Source of the DNA: Mycolicibacterium komossense
GTDB lineage: Bacteria; Actinomycetota; Actinomycetes; Mycobacteriales; Mycobacteriaceae
NCBI RefSeq assembly: GCF_025822605.1
Contig: NZ_JACKTY010000040.1
Coordinates: forward strand, 98,080-162,079
Length of the DNA stretch: 64,000 bases
Direction: 5' to 3'
Positions 60,554 through 64,000 of the stretch are shown piece after piece. Below the pieces are notes generated by a model. The model did not search any database and was not told the DNA's origin. It worked only from the letters and a program-made list of their open reading frames with translations. Within the stretch, counting starts at the first letter, position 1; each line of letters opens with the position of its first letter. The position numbers and the translations under genes were made by a program.

Positions 60554-61618
60554 GTGGTGAGATGGCTTGATCGTCTGCAACAACGAAGCCGAGCGGTCGG
60601 CTTCGTCATTGCGGTCATCTATAAGTACGTTGACGATCAGGGCGGCTACCTGGCCGCACTGATCACGTACTACGCCTTCGTCTCCCTGTTTCCGCTGCTC
60701 CTGCTGGGCACGACCATTCTGGGTGTCGTGCTGGTCGGCCATCCCGAGCTCCAGCACCAGGTGGTGCACTCCGCGCTGAGTCAGCTCCCCGTCATCGGCG
60801 ACCAATTGCAGCAGCCGAACAAGCTCAGCGGCGGGGTAACCGGCGTCGTCGTCGGCATCGCGGGCGCCCTCTACGGTGGCCTCGGCGTCGGGGTGGCCGT
60901 GCAGAACGCGATGGACACCGTCTGGGCGGTACCGCGGAACCTCCGGCCTGACCCGATCCGCTCGCGGGTGCGCAGCCTGGTACTGCTCATCGTCCTCGGT
61001 TCGGCCGCAGTGGCCTCGACGGTGCTGTCGGCGCTGGGGCGCGCCACCCACATCCTGGGTCCGGTCAGCACCGTCGGGGTCGTCATCGCCGCAGTGCTCA
61101 CCAACGCGGTGATCTGTCTCGTCGCCTTCCGGGTCACGACGGCGCGCGACGTGACCTGGGCCGAAGTTCTGCCGGGGGCGATCGGCGCGGCCGTCATCTG
61201 GCAGTTACTGCAGTGGTTCGGCGCCGGCTATGTGGCTCATATCGTCGGCTCGGCAAGCAACACCAACAGCGTGTTCGCCCTGGTGCTGGGATTGTTGGCG
61301 TTCCTGTTCCTCATCTCGGTGAGCCTGGTGATGTGCGCCGAGGTCAATGTGGTGCGCGTCGACCGGCTGCATCCACGGGCGCTGCTGACCCCGTTCACCG
61401 ACGACGTCGAACTGACCCCCGCCGACCGGCGCACCTACGCCGGCAAGGCTAAAGCCGAGCGCGCCAAGGGTTTTCAGCACGTCGAGGTCAGCTTCGACGC
61501 AGTCCCGCGCAGTGGTCGCCGGGCTCTGCCCCAGGATGAACAGGATGTCGCCAGGCGCGTCGCGTCGGGCGACGAGGATCTTGACAGCCGCGGCACCGAG
61601 CGGGATCCGCAGCGGTAG
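60554..61618 (+). CDS. YihY/BrkB-family inner-membrane protein
   Basis: The 354-residue protein has six membrane helices and the family start WLDRLQQRSRAVGFVI, then DDQGGYLAALITYYAFVSLF. A charged cytoplasmic tail follows (about residues 270-354). The family was once called RNase BN in error; its function is unsettled. I place the start at the GTG at 60554; a GTG at 60491 overlapping the upstream stop would add 21 residues that look atypical. Confidence 0.88.
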   Translation: MVRWLDRLQQRSRAVGFVIAVIYKYVDDQGGYLAALITYYAFVSLFPLLLLGTTILGVVLVGHPELQHQVVHSALSQLPVIGDQLQQPNKLSGGVTGVVVGIAGALYGGLGVGVAVQNAMDTVWAVPRNLRPDPIRSRVRSLVLLIVLGSAAVASTVLSALGRATHILGPVSTVGVVIAAVLTNAVICLVAFRVTTARDVTWAEVLPGAIGAAVIWQLLQWFGAGYVAHIVGSASNTNSVFALVLGLLAFLFLISVSLVMCAEVNVVRVDRLHPRALLTPFTDDVELTPADRRTYAGKAKAERAKGFQHVEVSFDAVPRSGRRALPQDEQDVARRVASGDEDLDSRGTERDPQR

Positions 61619-61826
61619 GTACGACGTCTCAGCCGCGTCGGTCGACCGCGGCAGTTCGATTTGGGGTCAGGTGTGACCATCGGTATCAACCAGAGCAATC
61701 TGTGCCAGTTGTCGTCATCCAACCCGGCCACCACACTGGCAGCCAAGGGCGTGTACTTCGACACGGTCGCCGCCTTGGTGTAGCGCGCTCCGAGGGGACC
61801 AACAGCTTTGGCCTTCGGGGGAATCG

Positions 61827-61857
61827 GGGCCCCTCCTTCTGATCGAAGGAGGGGCCC
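61827..61857. terminator. Strong bidirectional hairpin terminator
   Basis: GGGCCCCTCCTTC and its exact reverse complement form a 13-bp perfect stem around TGATC. It lies in the 258-bp gap between the convergent YihY gene and the GjpA-like gene, 19 bp past the latter's stop. It has no T tract, in line with mycobacterial terminators. The remaining gap holds a short frame (61672-61782) that I do not support. Confidence 0.8.
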
Positions 61858-61876
61858 ACGAGTTCAGCCGGTGTGG

Positions 61877-63208
61877 TTACTCGTTGCCGCCGCCGGTGTC
61901 GCTGCCGGTGCTGCTGCTCGAGTGGGAGCCGGAGGCACTGCGGTTACCGCCGACGGTCTTCTTGATCCCGCCGCCGAAGTTCTTGGCCGCGGTCCCGACC
62001 TGATCGCCGCGGGCCTTGAGACCGGCTTGGGTCTGATCGCCGGACCTGTTGTTGGCCCCGGCCCTGGCCCCGGGCAGCACCTTGTTGCCGTCCTTGGTGT
62101 CGACTGGCGTGACAGTGGTGTCGGTCCCCTTCGTGTCGACACCAGCGTCAGTGCTAGTGGTATTACCCTCGGCCGGTGCCGTCGTGTCCGCCGGCGCCTC
62201 GGGCCCAGCGGGTGTGCTGGGTTCCGGCGCGACCTCGGGGCCGGTCACCGTGGCGGGCGTGTCCACGGTCGCCTCGACGACCGTGGGCGACGAGGTCTCC
62301 AAAGAGACCAGCGTCGCGGCCGGGGCGGGCAGCGAGGCAACCTCGGCCAGCGGCGCCCGCGAGGCCGGCGCCGGAGGTGCGATCGCTGCCGCAATCGCCT
62401 GCGGTAGACCCACGAACAGCGTGGTGAGCAGGCCGGGGACGCTGCCATCGGCGCCGGAGGTGATGAGCCCCGGCATTGTGCTGAAGCCATTGTCGTAACC
62501 GTTGATCAGGGCGTTGAGGACATTGGCCGGTGTGCCGATGGCCTCGCTCACGGCCCCCACGAGGTCGCCGACACGGATCGCGTCGAAGATCGCCTGGGCG
62601 CTGTCACCGATCTGGGTGGTGACGCCCAGAGTGTTCTGCAGGAAGCCCAGACCGAGGTACATCACCTGCGTGTTGACCGCCTCGAGTGCCGCGGTGATGT
62701 TCTTCGAAATGCTGACCGGGATTTCCAATAGACCCATCAAGCTGATGGGGCCACCCAGGAACATCATGATGAAAGACGTGTTGAGCGCTTGGACCGCGCC
62801 TTCGATATTGCCCGTTTTGAGCTCGTCGGCAGCCTCTCTCAACCCGTTCGGCAGAGACCCGTATCCGTCCCCGGTGGCCCACTCCGCCATCCCCTTGACG
62901 AATCCCACCATGGAGTTTGCGTACAGCTCGGCGTACCCGAATTGGTTACTGAGAATCTGCCGCAGCGCCGGCGCGGGGTCGGACAGCCACGCGGTGCCGA
63001 GCTCCCCCGCGTTTCCGATCGTGTTCTGGACGAGGTTCGCCCACGGTTGGATGGGATTCGCCATCGCCGAGAGCTGCACCGCGGAACTGGAGGCCATAGT
63101 GCGGGCCGCCTGGGTTTCGGGCAGGGGGGTGATGGGGGTAACAGCGATGACGCTGGCACCGACCAGCGCGATTCCTGCCGTGACGTAGGGGCGAACCGTG
63201 AGTTGCAC
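61877..63208 (-). CDS. gjpA: GjpA-like outer-membrane/envelope protein
   Basis: The 443-residue protein starts GTG at 63208 behind AGGAGA. It has a signal-like N-terminus (MQLTVRPYVTAGIALVGASV) and a hydrophobic, Gly/Ala/Asn-rich central domain (about residues 45-280). A long Ala/Pro/Thr/Glu-rich disordered tail (about 290-443) ends in Ser/Gly repeats (SGSHSSSSTGSDTGGG). This plan matches mycobacterial proteins annotated as outer-membrane porin GjpA. A TATAAA hexamer (63284-63289 on the minus strand) is a possible -10. Confidence 0.8.
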   Translation of the reverse strand: MQLTVRPYVTAGIALVGASVIAVTPITPLPETQAARTMASSSAVQLSAMANPIQPWANLVQNTIGNAGELGTAWLSDPAPALRQILSNQFGYAELYANSMVGFVKGMAEWATGDGYGSLPNGLREAADELKTGNIEGAVQALNTSFIMMFLGGPISLMGLLEIPVSISKNITAALEAVNTQVMYLGLGFLQNTLGVTTQIGDSAQAIFDAIRVGDLVGAVSEAIGTPANVLNALINGYDNGFSTMPGLITSGADGSVPGLLTTLFVGLPQAIAAAIAPPAPASRAPLAEVASLPAPAATLVSLETSSPTVVEATVDTPATVTGPEVAPEPSTPAGPEAPADTTAPAEGNTTSTDAGVDTKGTDTTVTPVDTKDGNKVLPGARAGANNRSGDQTQAGLKARGDQVGTAAKNFGGGIKKTVGGNRSASGSHSSSSTGSDTGGGNE

Positions 63209-63859
63209 GCAGTCTCCTAGATTTGATGACCGTCGATATTGACGGGCGTGACACTACCTGTGAATCACCTGAATACTGATGAATTTATAGAACTTGTTCC
63301 ATTTCTCTCGTAGCAGCATCGCCTCGGTCGATTCCCTGGCGGGGAAATAGCTGTCCGGTGGTATCGACGCGACTCCGAGCGCAGGGAACAGATCCGATCG
63401 ACCCGGAAGTCTCCGCGGACTATCACAGCAGAATCGGGCTGACCACTTCATATGATCCGTGCTACCGTGCCTCACTAGCGCGGATTTGCCTGCTTGAAGC
63501 GATGTAATGACGACACGTTAGATAGCGGATGGCTCATCGACGCAACTGCTGATCGATCGCTTGGCGATGACTGAGCCACGCTGCCCACCGTCGCCCACCG
63601 AGCGTTGTCGCGGCCTACGCGTTGTCGCGTGGATTTGCCACTGACCCACCGGACTCGTCCGCAGTTGTCCAGCGAGGTCCAGAAACTGCAACATGTTCCT
63701 GATGCTGTATCGCCGTAACAAATGTTATGCGGTCGGTGATTCTTCACGTCGGACGCGACATCGGCCGAGGTGGCCGCGGCACGCGACAGCCGGACCGCGC
63801 CGTATCGGGCGGCTCGGCTTCGGGTGGATACCTCCGGGAGATGGCGGCCACGTCGAACG
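63209..63859. other. 651-bp intergenic region without supported genes
   Basis: This gap holds the probable GjpA promoter. It also has a direct repeat GCGTTGTCGCG at 63602-63612 and 63619-63629. Open frames here (such as 63254-63475 and 63475-63891, minus) lack ribosome sites and recognisable composition, and one overlaps the HNH gene tail in another frame. I see no RNA gene. Confidence 0.6.
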
Positions 63860-64000
63860 TCAGGGGTCGTCGTTCTTTTCTTGGGCCCCATGGTTGCTCT
63901 GACTGAGGAGTCGGTCGGGGTGGTGGTAGGCGTTGGTGGTGTGTTGGCCGGTGTCGAGGTGGGGTGGGGGTAGCCATTCGGTGGTGCACTTCGGTGTGGT
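63860..64000 (-). CDS. C-terminal end of a second DUF222/HNH (13E12-family) protein (partial)
   Basis: The last 46 residues read TEWLPPPHLDTGQHTTNAYH, then HHPDRLLSQSNHGAQEKNDD and stop at 63860. The W-P-P-P-H-L-D-T-G pattern is the usual tail of one DUF222/HNH subgroup. The rest lies beyond the window. It differs from the tail of the full copy at 33494-35185, so it is another subgroup and not a recent duplicate. Confidence 0.78.
   Translation of the reverse strand, partial: TTPKCTTEWLPPPHLDTGQHTTNAYHHPDRLLSQSNHGAQEKNDDP

Noticed and set aside
61672..61782. Short frame beginning VTIGINQSNLCQ between YihY and the terminator
   Set aside because: It has 37 codons, no ribosome site and no family. 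Its composition differs slightly from shadow frames, but evidence is not enough for a gene.
63475..63891. 138-codon minus-strand frame in the right-hand gap
   Set aside because: Its start overlaps the end of the DUF222/HNH gene in a different frame and the sequence lacks a ribosome site or recognisable domain.
1..64000. tRNA, rRNA, CRISPR array, transposase or integrase
   Set aside because: I found no cloverleaf-like tRNA, no regular spaced repeat array and no DDE or tyrosine/serine recombinase motif in the translated frames. The DUF222/HNH genes are not proven mobile.

Overview
The window is high-GC, gene-dense actinobacterial DNA that looks like a rapidly growing mycobacterium (Mycolicibacterium type). 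The markers are an MmpS/MmpL pair, a GjpA-like envelope protein, two DUF222/HNH (13E12-type) genes, a PIG-L deacetylase, a heterodimer-type pair of acyl-CoA dehydrogenases behind a KstR-type box, frequent ATGA/GTGA stop-start overlaps and several starts that look leaderless. I saw no tRNA, rRNA, CRISPR array or recognisable insertion sequence. The window cuts one gene at each edge.

Region 1 (1-15,887) is a catabolic island around a GAF/PucR-type activator (7387-9192, minus). To its left, reading leftward, are a lipoprotein substrate-binding protein, two SsuC-type permeases and an ATPase, then a flavin monooxygenase and a molybdenum hydroxylase (MoCo and 2Fe-2S subunits). To its right, on the plus strand, are an aldehyde dehydrogenase, an MFS importer, a second flavin monooxygenase, a cupin, an ACMSD-type amidohydrolase and an Old Yellow Enzyme. 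Both monooxygenases resemble 2,6-dihydroxypyridine 3-monooxygenase, so I infer uptake and ring hydroxylation/opening of an N-heteroaromatic compound. The substrate is unknown.

Region 2 (15,898-21,310) holds a NarL-type regulator, a receiver-only protein, a NarL-family sensor kinase and a STAS protein, then a cysteine hydrolase, an SGNH esterase and a small membrane protein. Region 3 (21,317-31,859) is a sugar-utilisation locus: PfkB kinase, GH4 glycosidase, SIS isomerase/deaminase, a complete CUT1 ABC transporter, a DeoR regulator, and KbaZ/KbaY-type tagatose-bisphosphate aldolase subunits. TGCGCA palindromes recur in its promoters.

Region 4 (31,801-41,922) is mixed: a small membrane protein missed by length filters, a GNAT remnant, a serine hydrolase, a DUF222/HNH gene, a MarR-MmpS-MmpL efflux operon with an SRPBCC gene, a zinc-ribbon protein, a methionine aminopeptidase divergent from an XRE regulator across twin palindromes, and a decayed ClbS/DfsB gene.

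Region 5 (41,957-50,233) is acyl-CoA/lipid or steroid-type metabolism, including divergent genes around a KstR-like box. Region 6 (50,319-57,513) has a CGNR regulator and a five-gene operon (APC permease, two SDRs, ureohydrolase, polysaccharide-deacetylase-fold hydrolase) divergent from a PucR regulator, probably for a guanidino or ureido nitrogen compound. Region 7 (57,527-64,000) has a zinc alcohol dehydrogenase, a PIG-L deacetylase, a quinone oxidoreductase, a YihY membrane protein, a strong hairpin, the GjpA-like protein and the tail of a second DUF222/HNH gene.
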